Origin: Natrarchaeobaculum aegyptiacum
Lineage (GTDB): Archaea > Halobacteriota > Halobacteria > Halobacteriales > Natrialbaceae
Direction: 5' to 3'
Assembly: GCF_002156705.1 (NCBI RefSeq)
Contig: NZ_CP019893.1
Location: forward strand, 1,612,001-1,676,000
DNA: 64,000 bases
The notes under the pieces are model-generated. The model made no database searches. It was given only the letters and a program-made list of their open reading frames with translations, and had not been told where the DNA came from. The translations under genes were made by a program, and so were the position numbers. Of the stretch, positions 17,683-26,204 are shown piece after piece (within the stretch, counting starts at the first letter, position 1; each line of letters begins with the position of its first letter).

Positions 17683-18924
17683 TTACCGGTCGTTTTCCCC
17701 GCCAGCGTCCGCAGGATCTGCATCACTGGCCACACTCGAGTCGGGGGCGGAGTCGTCGTAGGTGGTCACGGTCGCCGTCGCAGCGTCGGCAGGCGATTCA
17801 CTGTCGTCGCCGTCGTCGTCGGAATCGGCGTCGAACTCGACGGGACCAGCCGGTTCGTCCGTCTCGTCGTCGACCGCCTCGAGTTCGTCTTCGACGAGTT
17901 CGGTGAAGCTGGTCTCGAGGTTGACCTCGTCTGCGAGGAGGTCGACGGCCTCGACGAAAACGGCGACGATCAGCGGGCCGACGACGATCCCGATCGGGCC
18001 GAGCGTGAAGAGCCCGCCCGTGAAGCCGACGAAGTAGAGGCTTCCGGGAAGGCCAGCCGATCGCCGTGCGAGTCGCGGACGGACGGCGATGTCGGGGAGC
18101 CACGCCACGAGCGCGATCCCAAAGACGCCGACGAGCGCGGCGGCCAGCAACTCACCGGCCGCGACGTGGTAGGCCGCGACCGGGACGATCAGGAGACTCG
18201 GCCCGATGATCGGGACGAACTGCAAGATTGCCGCGATCACCGCCATCGTAAACGGGATCTCGTAGCCGAGCGCCCAGAAGAGCGGATACCCGATCACGAA
18301 CGTCGCCATAGAGGTCGCCAGTTGCAACACGTAAATCGCGTACAGCGTCTCTCGAGCGCGTCCGGCGAGCGCGTAGACCACGTCGCGGTAGGCTGGCGGG
18401 ACGGGCGCGACTGCGGCCTTTCCCGCAGCGTCCCCCTTGAGCAACAGCCCGAACAGCAAGATTGCAAACAGCGCGAACTTGATTCCCAGCACCGGCAACT
18501 GCGTCGCAATCGCGACTGTCACGTCCATGAGGACGTCGATCGCGAGCGCCTGTGCCTCCGCGGCGTCGATCGTGTACGTGTACTCGAACGCTGTCACCGG
18601 AATCTCCGGCGGCAGCGACTCGAGAATGGCGATCACCTGGTCGACACGGACGACGAGGGTGTACACGATCGGGGCGAACACCGCAACGGCACCGGCGAAT
18701 CCAATCAGCGTCGCCGCGGCGGCAGCGAACCACTCGCTCAGCCCGCGCCTGACGAACCAGCCATGGACGGGGATCAGAACGTACGCGACCGTGAGCGCGA
18801 ACAGGATCGTCCCGAGTACCTCGAGCAAGATTGCGGCCGTGATCGCCCCCAGCGCGACGACGATCCCCGCGAGGACGTACCGTCGCGTCCGGTCTGGATT
18901 TCGAGTATCCCCGGTAGTCGTCAC
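17683..18924 (-). CDS. AI-2E (PerM) family transporter
   Basis: A 413-residue membrane protein of the AI-2 exporter/PerM superfamily. Helices are arranged as two near the N-terminus (AGIVVALGAITAAILLEVLG, LFALTVAYVLIPVHGW), one after, a long soluble loop, then five at the C-terminal half with the family's LPxxIxx/PxxAxxFVEAVDLL pattern. A distinctive acidic tail of about 80 residues rich in Asp, Glu and Ser follows. Members export signalling molecules or ions (some act as Na+/H+ antiporters); the substrate here is unknown. A GTG start at 18924 was chosen because a TATA box lies 28 nt upstream; a GTG at 18984 is possible but less consistent. Confidence 0.85.
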   Translation of the reverse strand: MTTTGDTRNPDRTRRYVLAGIVVALGAITAAILLEVLGTILFALTVAYVLIPVHGWFVRRGLSEWFAAAAATLIGFAGAVAVFAPIVYTLVVRVDQVIAILESLPPEIPVTAFEYTYTIDAAEAQALAIDVLMDVTVAIATQLPVLGIKFALFAILLFGLLLKGDAAGKAAVAPVPPAYRDVVYALAGRARETLYAIYVLQLATSMATFVIGYPLFWALGYEIPFTMAVIAAILQFVPIIGPSLLIVPVAAYHVAAGELLAAALVGVFGIALVAWLPDIAVRPRLARRSAGLPGSLYFVGFTGGLFTLGPIGIVVGPLIVAVFVEAVDLLADEVNLETSFTELVEDELEAVDDETDEPAGPVEFDADSDDDGDDSESPADAATATVTTYDDSAPDSSVASDADPADAGGENDR

Positions 18925-18945
18925 AGGAACGACTCTCGTTGAATC

Positions 18946-18952
18946 GGTAAAG
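18946..18952 (-). promoter_or_regulatory. TATA-like box deciding the AI-2E transporter start
   Basis: On the minus strand CTTTACC lies about 22-28 nt before the GTG at 18924, preceded by an A-rich GAGAAAGA. This fits a leaderless transcript starting at that GTG. Confidence 0.5.
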
Positions 18953-19054
18953 TCTTTCTCACCAACCTGGATCGTCCCGGTCACGCAGCAGCGAGCGTCT
19001 TCACGAGTATCCGGGGGTCCCGGATCGAGCCAGAACCGACGATGCGGGAACGAG

Positions 19055-19060
19055 TATAAG
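19055..19060 (+). promoter_or_regulatory. TATA box of the binding-protein gene
   Basis: TATAAG lies 25-30 nt before the ATG at 19085, which predicts an mRNA with almost no leader. No riboswitch fits in this space. Confidence 0.6.
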
Positions 19061-19084
19061 CCGCCAGAGTACGAGTATCAGACA

Positions 19085-20275
19085 ATGAGACGACGGCCGT
19101 TTCTCGCCGGCGTATCCGGGTCAGCCGTGGTCGGACTCGCAGGATGTGCGACGTTCGACAACGACGATCCGGACGACGATGCGACGGTCCCCGAGGTCGA
19201 AGACGACGCCGACGAGGTCGAGAGCGACGGCCCCCTCCGTATCGCCACCTACAGTTCCATGGTGACCGGCGAGGAGTCCTTCGGCAGATGGCTCACCGAC
19301 GCCTTCGAATCTGCGTACCCGGACGCCGAACTCGAGTGGACGGTCCCCAACTCGGGTATCGATCACTACCGTCAGCGGGCCAGCTTCGGCGCCGGAATCG
19401 ACGCGGACGTCTACCTCGGCCTCTCGGCAACAGACCTCGCGCTCGTCGACGACGTCGAGATCGCGCGCGAGGCTGACGACGACGCAGACGACGCCGACCC
19501 AAACGACGAGGAACTCCCCGCCGACGGTTCGCTGTTCGAACCACTCGATCACACTCGGCTCGAGCGTCGTGACGACCTCCGCGAAGACCTCGAGATACCC
19601 TTCGGTGGTGGAATCTCGGACGTCGTTCCGGTCGGCTACGGCTACGTCACGCCCGTGGTCGACGATCGTGAACTCGACCTCCTCGAGACCGAGTCGCTCG
19701 CCGACCTCCCCGGGGCCGTCGCCGACGACGGCCTCCTCGTCCAGCATCCCCGGTACTCGACGCCCGGCCGTGCGTTTCTCTGCTGGACCGTCGCCGCCGC
19801 TGGCGACGATTTCCTCGAGTTCTGGCGCACACTTTCGGATGGCGACCTCGAGATTCGCGATCAGTGGACCGACTCCTACGAGGCGTATCTGGCTGGCGAC
19901 AGTCCGATGGTCGTCTCCTACTCGACCGACCGGGTCGGAGCCGTCGACGACGGCCGCGACCTCGCGGGCCACCGGGTACTCACGCCGGCCGACCGGGGGT
20001 ACCTGACCGTCGAAGGCGCGGCGATCGTCGCCGGAACGGAACAACCGGACCTCGCGTACGCGTTCCTGAACTTCCTGCACACCGACGAGGTCCAGACCGA
20101 ACTCGCCGTTCGAAACCGCCAGTTTCCGGCGATAGAGCCCGAGGTACTCGATCGACCCGCCCTCGTCCGGGAGTACGCCGTCGAACCCGAGACTCCAGTA
20201 ACGATTCCGTACGAGGAACTCACCACGAATCTCGAGAGCTGGATCGACGAGTGGGAGCGAGAAATCCCCACCTGA
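19085..20275 (+). CDS. thiamine-type ABC transporter substrate-binding lipoprotein
   Basis: A 396-residue exported binding protein. The N-terminus MRRRPFLAGVSGSAVVGLAG ends in a lipobox (L-A-G-C), pointing to Tat export and lipid anchoring. After an acidic linker the mature domain starts LRIATYSSMVTG and contains VPNSGIDHYRQRA, VPVGYGYVTPVVDD, STPGRAFLCWTVAAAG and LAYAFLNFLHTDEVQTELA. This order is that of ThiB/TbpA thiamine-binding proteins (periplasmic binding protein type 2). No permease or ATPase gene follows in this window; the next gene is a small membrane protein. The residue match is good for the subfamily but binding of thiamine itself is inferred. Confidence 0.8.
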   Translation: MRRRPFLAGVSGSAVVGLAGCATFDNDDPDDDATVPEVEDDADEVESDGPLRIATYSSMVTGEESFGRWLTDAFESAYPDAELEWTVPNSGIDHYRQRASFGAGIDADVYLGLSATDLALVDDVEIAREADDDADDADPNDEELPADGSLFEPLDHTRLERRDDLREDLEIPFGGGISDVVPVGYGYVTPVVDDRELDLLETESLADLPGAVADDGLLVQHPRYSTPGRAFLCWTVAAAGDDFLEFWRTLSDGDLEIRDQWTDSYEAYLAGDSPMVVSYSTDRVGAVDDGRDLAGHRVLTPADRGYLTVEGAAIVAGTEQPDLAYAFLNFLHTDEVQTELAVRNRQFPAIEPEVLDRPALVREYAVEPETPVTIPYEELTTNLESWIDEWEREIPT

Positions 20276-20303
20276 GCCGACCGAGCCGGGAGATACCGGG
20301 TCC

Positions 20304-20696
20304 ATGTTTACGGCGACGGACGTGGTGGCGCCGTCCGTGCAGCTCAAATCACTCCTCACTGGCAACCCGTCGCGAACGTCGAAACTCTACCTGGGGATCG
20401 GCCTGCTCTCGCTGATCAAGGCCATCGCCGTCCGTGACGACCGGAACCGGTTCAAGCGAGAACTCGTCGACGCAGGGCTCTACCTCGCGATCGGCGTCGC
20501 GCTCCACCGATACGCTCGCTTTACGGAACGAAAACGGACAGAACTCCAGTCGCAGGCCCCCGACTGGCTGACCGGCATCGTCGGTGACCAGAGCGGCTCG
20601 AGCGGGCAGGGGCCAGTCGGCCGACTCACTGGCGAGACGACGTCGCAGTCTGAATCGTCCTCGGTGAGCGACCGGGTTCGCGGAATGCTCGCCTAG
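20304..20696 (+). CDS. small conserved haloarchaeal protein
   Basis: A 130-residue protein 28 bp downstream of the binding-protein gene on the same strand. Residues about 28-75 are amphipathic to hydrophobic (LYLGIGLLSLIKAIAV, then LYLAIGVALHRYARF) and could be two weak membrane helices. The tail is Ser/Gly/Gln-rich. I do not recognise a family with a known function. It may be co-transcribed with the upstream gene but nothing links it to thiamine. Confidence 0.6.
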   Translation: MFTATDVVAPSVQLKSLLTGNPSRTSKLYLGIGLLSLIKAIAVRDDRNRFKRELVDAGLYLAIGVALHRYARFTERKRTELQSQAPDWLTGIVGDQSGSSGQGPVGRLTGETTSQSESSSVSDRVRGMLA

Positions 20697-20835
20697 TACC
20701 GTTCCAGGCGTCGACTGCAGAGTCGAACCGACCTGCGGCGACGGATCCGACCCAGCAGTTCAGGCGTGGACCGCCACTAGACAGGTCGGTGCGACCCCGG
20801 TCGGCGCGGTAGTCGACTCGAGTGGCCCGTCGGGA

Positions 20836-21216
20836 TCAGCCGGCGTTCGGGGCTCCGAATCGGTCGTCACCGATCCGCGTCGTGGTCGGATCAGGACCGA
20901 CGAGTTCGAACCCGTCGTCGGCCCCGGCGCGCTCGTCGCGACGGCCGTCAGTCGATCCGGTCGTCGGTCGACCGCGCTGAAGAGCCCTGAGCCGTTCCGT
21001 CGCCCGTTCGACAGATCGATCCTGCCGGCAGATGACCGTGTCCGGGTGGCCGACGAACGTCCAGTCGGCTCCTGTAGTGTGGTTCGAGGTGGTGGACTCG
21101 GCTGGGGCGGTCGGGAACATCTCCTCGGGTGAGTCGATGCCGTACGCCTCGAGCACCGCGTCCGGGTCCGGCTCGACGTACTCGAAGACGGTCCGTCCCG
21201 TGTGCTCCGATGTCAT
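20836..21216 (-). CDS. uncharacterised acidic protein
   Basis: A 126-residue soluble acidic protein starting MTSEHTGRTVFEYVEPDPDA. It has a short N-terminal segment with EYVEPDPDAVLEAYGIDSPEEMFP, a Thr/Ser-rich middle with WTFVGHPDTVICRQDRS, and a charged helix (VERATERLRALQRGR). No known domain is recognised. An AT-rich minus-strand element (CAATTTACGG, near 21257-21266) could be its promoter. The ATG at 21216 is preferred; the longer frame upstream has an unusual composition. Confidence 0.55.
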   Translation of the reverse strand: MTSEHTGRTVFEYVEPDPDAVLEAYGIDSPEEMFPTAPAESTTSNHTTGADWTFVGHPDTVICRQDRSVERATERLRALQRGRPTTGSTDGRRDERAGADDGFELVGPDPTTTRIGDDRFGAPNAG

Positions 21217-21455
21217 ACGAGGCGAACCACCGGGACCACCCTTCGTTACGATCCAATTACCGTAAATTGAACGGTGGTTTTCACCGGTGTTCGAAATCGC
21301 AGACGGCCCGACGGTAAGGAACGCATTCCCGTTCACCGGCACCCTCGAGTCTGCCGGTCGGACGGTCGATCGGACAGCTAACCTCGATCGACCGCGAACC
21401 GAACGCGAGTTGGAGACGGATCCGTGACGGGACAAATGCGGTGCCCGTCGACGGA

Positions 21456-22634
21456 TCAGAAGAGGTCCTGTGTGATCTCCAGGGTCTTCTCGCCGTCCTC
21501 CCAGTTGACGAACAGGGCGACGCTCGTCGCGCTGGTGATGACGTCCTGAAGGTGGATGCGTTCGTCGGCCAGCGGCGTTACGATCTCGCTGATGATCCCC
21601 GGCTGGTCGGGGATCGCACCGCCGGTGACGCGAACGACGGCGATCGGCGAGTCGACGGTCACGCTCGAGAGTTCGTCCCGGGCGATGACCTCCCGGTGGA
21701 GGACGTTCTCGCCTCGCTGGGCGTCTTCCTCGTCGATGTAGAAGGTTACCGAGTCCATCCCGCTGGCGACGGCGTCGACGTTGATCTCTTCGTCGGCGAG
21801 CGACGAGGAGAGGTGGTGGAAGATCCCCGGCTGGTTACGGATCGCCCGGCCAGCGACGGTGAGACAGGCCAGCGGCCGTTCTCGCAGGTCGACGAGGTTC
21901 TCGAACTCGCCTTCGATGCTCGTGCCACCGGCCATCAGGTCGCCGTGCTGGTAGTGGACCACGCGCACGTCGAGATTGCCGTCCTTGTACGACAGCGCGG
22001 AGGGCGCGACGACTTCAGCACCGCGGAACGAGAGGTTTCGCAGTTCGTCGACCGAGATTTCGCCGACGTTGCGCGCGCCTTCGACGACGCGCGGGTCGCC
22101 GGTCATCACACCCTCGACGTCGGTCACGATGACGACCTCGTCGGCCTCCATGTACTTGCCCATCATGACGGCCGTCGTGTCGCTGCCACCGCGACCGAGG
22201 GTGGTGACCGAGCCGTCGTTTCCTTCCGCGAGGAAACCCGTCAGGACGGGAACGGTGTCATCGAGGTCGTCTGCGATCTCGAGTGCGCGTTTCTGGGTCT
22301 CTTCGACGTCGACCTCGCCGTACTCGTCGGTGATGACCGGCCAGCCATCGGCGCCGGGCTCGAGGAAGGTCGCGTCGATTCCCCGGGCCGAGAGGGCGGC
22401 TTTGAGCATGCGAACGGAGGTTCGCTCGCCCATGCTGACGATCTGGGCGCGGTCCTGTTCGTCGGCCTCGAAGGTGATGTCCTCGAGGAGGTCGTCCGTG
22501 GTCGATCCCATCGCGCTGGCGACGACGGCGATCTCGTGGCCGTCTTCGACCGCCTTGGCGACGGAGTCGGCCGCCCGGTTGATCCGGTCGCCGCTACCGA
22601 GACTGGTGCCGCCGAACTTCGCGACTACGCGCAT
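21456..22634 (-). CDS. aspartate kinase
   Basis: A 392-residue aspartokinase (EC 2.7.2.4), first enzyme of the aspartate pathway to threonine, methionine and (by the DAP route) lysine. The kinase domain begins VVAKFGGTSLGSGDRI and contains SMGERTSVRM, TLGRGGSDTTAV, VVIVTDVEGVMTGDPR and MSYKEA-equivalent ELRNLSFRGAEVV. Two C-terminal ACT repeats follow (VAGRAIRNQPGIFHHL near residue 265 and VTGGAIPDQPGIISEI near 340), indicating feedback control by an amino acid. The gene stands alone; threonine synthase lies at 50205-51470. The presence of this enzyme beside the LysW route supports the latter serving arginine here. Confidence 0.95.
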   Translation of the reverse strand: MRVVAKFGGTSLGSGDRINRAADSVAKAVEDGHEIAVVASAMGSTTDDLLEDITFEADEQDRAQIVSMGERTSVRMLKAALSARGIDATFLEPGADGWPVITDEYGEVDVEETQKRALEIADDLDDTVPVLTGFLAEGNDGSVTTLGRGGSDTTAVMMGKYMEADEVVIVTDVEGVMTGDPRVVEGARNVGEISVDELRNLSFRGAEVVAPSALSYKDGNLDVRVVHYQHGDLMAGGTSIEGEFENLVDLRERPLACLTVAGRAIRNQPGIFHHLSSSLADEEINVDAVASGMDSVTFYIDEEDAQRGENVLHREVIARDELSSVTVDSPIAVVRVTGGAIPDQPGIISEIVTPLADERIHLQDVITSATSVALFVNWEDGEKTLEITQDLF

Positions 22635-22874
22635 ACTGACACCTCGAGTGGAACGTGGCTGTGCCGCGATGCTCGCTTACCGGTGGCGTGGCTCATACCC
22701 AGCCCGTTACCAGAGCGTGCAAATAACTGTGTCCCATTGGATCTGGACCGCCTCGAGGCTGACTGTCCAGTTTGCTAAGGAATCGTCGTCGATCACTCGA
22801 TCGTCGATCGGGCCACCGAACCCAGCCGAACGGGATACGGGATTTATGGTCGTGCGCGCCATTACCACACGACG

Positions 22875-23312
22875 ATGAACGTCCGGGACGCCCTCGAGGC
22901 CGACGCCGACGCGCTGGCGGCAATCGCGGATTCACCGACCGACGTGATGCGCAATCTCGTCCACGACCGGACGGTCCGCGTCGCAGCCGACGGGACCCAC
23001 GATCCCCACGCCGACGTCGATGGGTCGCAGTACGACGGCTCCGATCCGGACGACCTCCTCGGGTTCATCAGTTTCGACGCCCGGGACGACACCGTCCACG
23101 TCACCCAGCTCGACGGGACGCCCGAGGCCTGTAAACGCCTGCTCGCCGAACCCGTCCGATTCGCCGACCGCGAGTCGATGGCCGTCGAGGTCCTCGTCAC
23201 GCCGGGCAGCGAAGGTATCGAGAACGCCGCCGACGAACTCGGATTCGAGCGACACGGCTTCGGCCCCCGATTTCAGGGCGAGCGGACGGTACGGTTTCGA
23301 CTGGAACGATAA
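22875..23312 (+). CDS. GNAT-like acetyltransferase, haloarchaeal
   Basis: A 145-residue protein with the start MNVRDALEADADALAAIADS typical of GNAT domains and a middle strand LLGFISFDARDDTVHVTQLDG. The canonical acetyl-CoA loop (R/Q-x-x-G-x-G/A) is not obvious, so it may be a divergent or inactive relative. The C-terminus ends in a strand that returns to the core (HGFGPRFQGERTVRFRL). A TATA-like TTTATGG at 22843-22849, 26-32 nt before the ATG, supports the start. No substrate can be proposed. Confidence 0.7.
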   Translation: MNVRDALEADADALAAIADSPTDVMRNLVHDRTVRVAADGTHDPHADVDGSQYDGSDPDDLLGFISFDARDDTVHVTQLDGTPEACKRLLAEPVRFADRESMAVEVLVTPGSEGIENAADELGFERHGFGPRFQGERTVRFRLER

Positions 23313-23458
23313 GTACACGGTACGGATCAACGGCACTGATTTCTACCGCGAGCAGCCACAGGCTGCGAGCGTGCCGACGACTGACTCGGAGAGAGCGAAG
23401 CGAACGAAGAGGAGGGAGGAGTGCTTTTGATCGACATTTTGCCGAGCGTCGTGACGAC

Positions 23459-23481
23459 GGACGCCAGCGGTACTGGCGTCC
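23459..23481. terminator. 9-bp perfect hairpin between convergent genes
   Basis: GGACGCCAG, loop CGGTA, CTGGCGTCC. It lies between the 3' ends of the GNAT-like gene and the DP1 gene, so it could stop or separate transcripts from both sides. There is no T-run beside it, so termination is only inferred. Confidence 0.45.
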
Positions 23482-23509
23482 TCGTCACAGAGCGTAGCGC
23501 AAAAGGTCG

Positions 23510-25114
23510 TTAACTGAACTTCTGGACCGTCACCTCGAGCGTGTCGAGGTCGACGATGGGGGCGTAGCCGGAGTCGGGGTCGATGTTGACGCTCTTCTGG
23601 AAGTCGGTCTGGGCCTGCCAGCACCCGGAGTTGATCGCGAGCACGTCGTGGTACTTTCCGAAGCCGAGTTTGTGGACGTGGCCGGTGTGGAAGATGTCCG
23701 GCACCTCGTCGATGACGAGGTAATCTTTCTCTTCGGGTGCGAGCCGGGTGTGGCCCCCGAACTGCGGGGCGACGTGGCGCTTTTTCAGGAGGTGGTACAT
23801 CGCCTTGTGAGGCTCGTCGTAGCTGGCCTTTTCCTCCGGCAATTCGGCGATCACCTCGTCAAGCGAGACGCCGTGGTACATGAGGACGGAGACACCCTCG
23901 AGAGTAACCATCGACGGATTGGAGACGATGCGGGCGTCGTGGGCGGTCATGATCTCCCGGATGTCCTCGTCGAATCCCGGCTGGGGTTCTGCGAGCCGAA
24001 CCGCGTCGTGGTTGCCGGGGATCATGACGATCTCGACGTCCCCCGGCACGAGTTTGAGGTACTCGCTGAACGCCTCGTACTGCTCGTAGATGTCGACGAT
24101 GTCGAGTTCCTCGTCCTGGTTCGGGTAGACCCCGACGCCCTCGACCATGTCGCCGGCGATCAACAGGTACTCGACGTGCTGAGCTGCGGGGGTGTGCAGC
24201 CAGTCGGCGAAGGCCGTCCAGGCGTCGTGCATGAACTCCTGACTGCCGACGTGAACGTCACTGATCAGCGCCGCCTGGACGTGACGGTCGGCAGTCGACG
24301 GCTCGTGCGTCCGGGGTACGTCCGGGAAGAACATCGAATCGACGAAGGCGATTCCCGAATCCCCAGAGAGCGTCCCCTCCATCGCCAGCACCTCGTCACA
24401 GAGCAGTTCCTCGACGAGGTCGGCGTACTGGCGGTCTTTCATCACGAGCCACGGGAAGGTCCCGGTGGCGTCCTCGAGTTCGATCAGCCAGTGACCGCTC
24501 GCGGTCGAACGAACGTCGTTGACCAGCCCGACCATCGCGACCTCCTCACCGCCGGGCATGTCCTCGATCGTCGCCGCGGGACGGTGGTTGACCCGCCCAC
24601 GGAGCTTCGAGCCGAGGCGCTCGAGGCGGTCCCGGAAGACCGACACGAAATCCTCGTACTCGCCGGTCCCGGTACTCTCGCCGGTCATGTCGTTTGCGAT
24701 CTCGAGCGATCGCAGGGCCGGGTCGGCAGATCGACCCGCGTCAGTAGACCCCCCCGTTTCGACTGGAGACGGCGATGGAGATTCACCCGAATGGGTGGGG
24801 GTCGCTCCAGTTGAAACGGAGGGGTCGGCGTCCCCGGCGTCGGGAACTTGATCTCGGTCGTTGCTCCCTGCAGGAGCCGCCGCCGAGGAGCCATCGGAAT
24901 CGCCAGCCGTGACGTCCTCGCGGTCGTTCGCGATCGCCGCCTCGACGTGGTCGGTCCGGATCACGAGTACGTCGTCGTCGACATTCTCGAGGACCGTCTC
25001 GAGTGCACGGGCCGGGTCGTCGGCTGCGGCGAGTTTCGTCACGGCCTCACGGTCGGCGTTGTAGCCGCAGCTTGCGAGTTCGCTGACGATACGGGCCGCT
25101 CGCTCGAGTGGCAC
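23510..25114 (-). CDS. polB: DNA polymerase D small subunit DP1
   Basis: A 534-residue small subunit of the archaeal family D replicative polymerase, with 3'-5' proofreading exonuclease activity. The N-terminal helical domain (PLERAARIVSELASCGYNAD, about 1-65) is followed by a low-complexity linker rich in Ser, Pro, Gly and Asp (about 66-130), an OB-fold (about 190-275), and a calcineurin-like exonuclease domain with ISDVHVGS, LIAGDMVEG, MIPGNHDAVR, MYHGVS and HTGHVHKLG. All metal motifs are intact. The linker DNA holds two inverted ORB-like elements (24747-24770, 24804-24825). In haloarchaea this gene commonly lies near orc1 at the origin, as here. The large subunit DP2 is not in the window. 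Confidence 0.95.
   Translation of the reverse strand: MPLERAARIVSELASCGYNADREAVTKLAAADDPARALETVLENVDDDVLVIRTDHVEAAIANDREDVTAGDSDGSSAAAPAGSNDRDQVPDAGDADPSVSTGATPTHSGESPSPSPVETGGSTDAGRSADPALRSLEIANDMTGESTGTGEYEDFVSVFRDRLERLGSKLRGRVNHRPAATIEDMPGGEEVAMVGLVNDVRSTASGHWLIELEDATGTFPWLVMKDRQYADLVEELLCDEVLAMEGTLSGDSGIAFVDSMFFPDVPRTHEPSTADRHVQAALISDVHVGSQEFMHDAWTAFADWLHTPAAQHVEYLLIAGDMVEGVGVYPNQDEELDIVDIYEQYEAFSEYLKLVPGDVEIVMIPGNHDAVRLAEPQPGFDEDIREIMTAHDARIVSNPSMVTLEGVSVLMYHGVSLDEVIAELPEEKASYDEPHKAMYHLLKKRHVAPQFGGHTRLAPEEKDYLVIDEVPDIFHTGHVHKLGFGKYHDVLAINSGCWQAQTDFQKSVNIDPDSGYAPIVDLDTLEVTVQKFS
24747..24770 (-). repeat. ORB-like element inside the DP1 gene, minus orientation
   Basis: On the minus strand GTCTCCAGTCGAAACGGGGG continues into a G-run and TC. 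It is a near-complete match to the origin boxes at 28831 and 29132. It encodes linker residues of about 115-123 (SPVETGGST). Confidence 0.75.
24804..24825 (+). repeat. ORB-like element inside the DP1 gene, plus orientation
   Basis: GCTCCAGTTGAAACGGAGGG is followed by GT. It differs from the origin box at 29132-29157 at two or three positions. With the copy at 24747-24770 it forms an inverted pair 33 bp apart, the same relative arrangement as in the origin. Confidence 0.75.
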
Positions 25115-25247
25115 ACCACTCGTATTCGTGACCTGCGAAAAAAGGATAGCGAATCGCTCGTCGGACCGGGCGGTCGACGGCTACTCCGTGGCAGGTGCTG
25201 TCGGCGAGGGGAAAGTTGATGGCCGCCCCCGGCAAACTGCGGGAACG

Positions 25248-26087
25248 ATGAGCGGTTCCGACGACGCCGACGCCGCCGAGGGCAACTCGAGCACCGACCC
25301 TGTGACGATCGAAGACGACGGCGTCGTCCGCTGGTTCTTCCGCAGCGAGGACGGAACGGTCGTCTTCGTGCGCGATATCCTCACGAGCGTCGCCATCGTC
25401 GCGGCGATCGGTCTGTTGCTGTTCGCGATCAGCGGGGTCTGGCCACCACTCGTCGCCGTCGAGAGCGGGAGCATGGAACCGAACATGCAACGTGGCGACC
25501 TCATCTTCGTCGTCGACGAGGATCGGTTCGTCGGTGACGACCCCGCGGCCGACACCGGGGTCGTGACACTCGAGGACGGCGAAGCGAACGGCTACGAGAC
25601 GTTCGGCCAGCCCGGAGACGTGATTATCTTCGAGCCAAACGGCAATCCGGCAGCGACGCCGATCATCCACCGGGCACACTTCTGGGTCGAAGAGGACGAA
25701 AACTGGGTCGAAACCAGAGCCGACGAGGAAATCGTCGCCGGTGGAAGCTGTGACGACGTCCCGACGTGTCCGGCCCCTCACGACGGGTTCGTCACCAAAG
25801 GTGACAACAACGACGGCTACGACCAGTACGGCGGTGCCGGAAACGACGTCGTCAAACCCGAGTGGATCACCGGCAAGGCACAGCTCCGGATCCCGTGGCT
25901 CGGTCACGTCAGACTCTTCTTCGACGAACTGTTCGCCGGAATGTTGATTCCGTCCGCCGGCTCGGCTGCCGCTGGAACGGGCGGTACTGCCACTGGCATC
26001 GCTGCCGGCCACACGACGGCCGCCGGGACAGCCCTCGCGACTGCGGGAATCGGACTCGCCGCCGGTATCGACCGACGGCGTCGCTGA
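25248..26087 (+). CDS. signal peptidase I, archaeal type
   Basis: A 279-residue membrane protease (family S26) that cuts Sec signal peptides. After an acidic N-terminal tail there is a membrane anchor (about residues 46-64, SVAIVAAIGLLLFAISGVW), then ESGSMEPNMQRGDLIFVVD with the catalytic serine, IIHRAHF with the archaeal catalytic histidine in place of lysine, and FVTKGDNNDGYDQYG with the third active-site region. A second hydrophobic Gly/Ala-rich segment lies at the C-terminus. The gene lies between DP1 and orc1, as is usual at haloarchaeal origins. The ATG at 25248 (MSGSDDADAAEG) is preferred to upstream starts. Confidence 0.93.
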   Translation: MSGSDDADAAEGNSSTDPVTIEDDGVVRWFFRSEDGTVVFVRDILTSVAIVAAIGLLLFAISGVWPPLVAVESGSMEPNMQRGDLIFVVDEDRFVGDDPAADTGVVTLEDGEANGYETFGQPGDVIIFEPNGNPAATPIIHRAHFWVEEDENWVETRADEEIVAGGSCDDVPTCPAPHDGFVTKGDNNDGYDQYGGAGNDVVKPEWITGKAQLRIPWLGHVRLFFDELFAGMLIPSAGSAAAGTGGTATGIAAGHTTAAGTALATAGIGLAAGIDRRRR

Positions 26088-26110
26088 TTGTCACAGAAAT
26101 GCAAGGAGGA

Positions 26111-26134
26111 AGCCCACGACTTCAGTCGTGGGTG
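26111..26134. mobile_element. hairpin resembling an IS200/IS605 end
   Basis: CCCACGAC, loop TTCA, GTCGTGGG, preceded by GGAGGAAG. This resembles the conserved hairpin at the right end of haloarchaeal IS200/IS605 (IS1341-type) elements. No tnpA or tnpB gene lies nearby, so this is a relic, a miniature element, or a look-alike terminator between the convergent signal peptidase and orc1 genes. Confidence 0.5.
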
Positions 26135-26204
26135 ACCGACGAGCGGCAGGTGAATCAAAAATCGTACTCGAGAATCCAATACTGGACTCGAGACCGGCCG
26201 GTCG

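Noticed and set aside
19020-19084. TPP riboswitch before the thiamine-type binding protein
   Set aside because: TATA-to-ATG spacing leaves no room for a leader, and no conserved THI-box words are visible.
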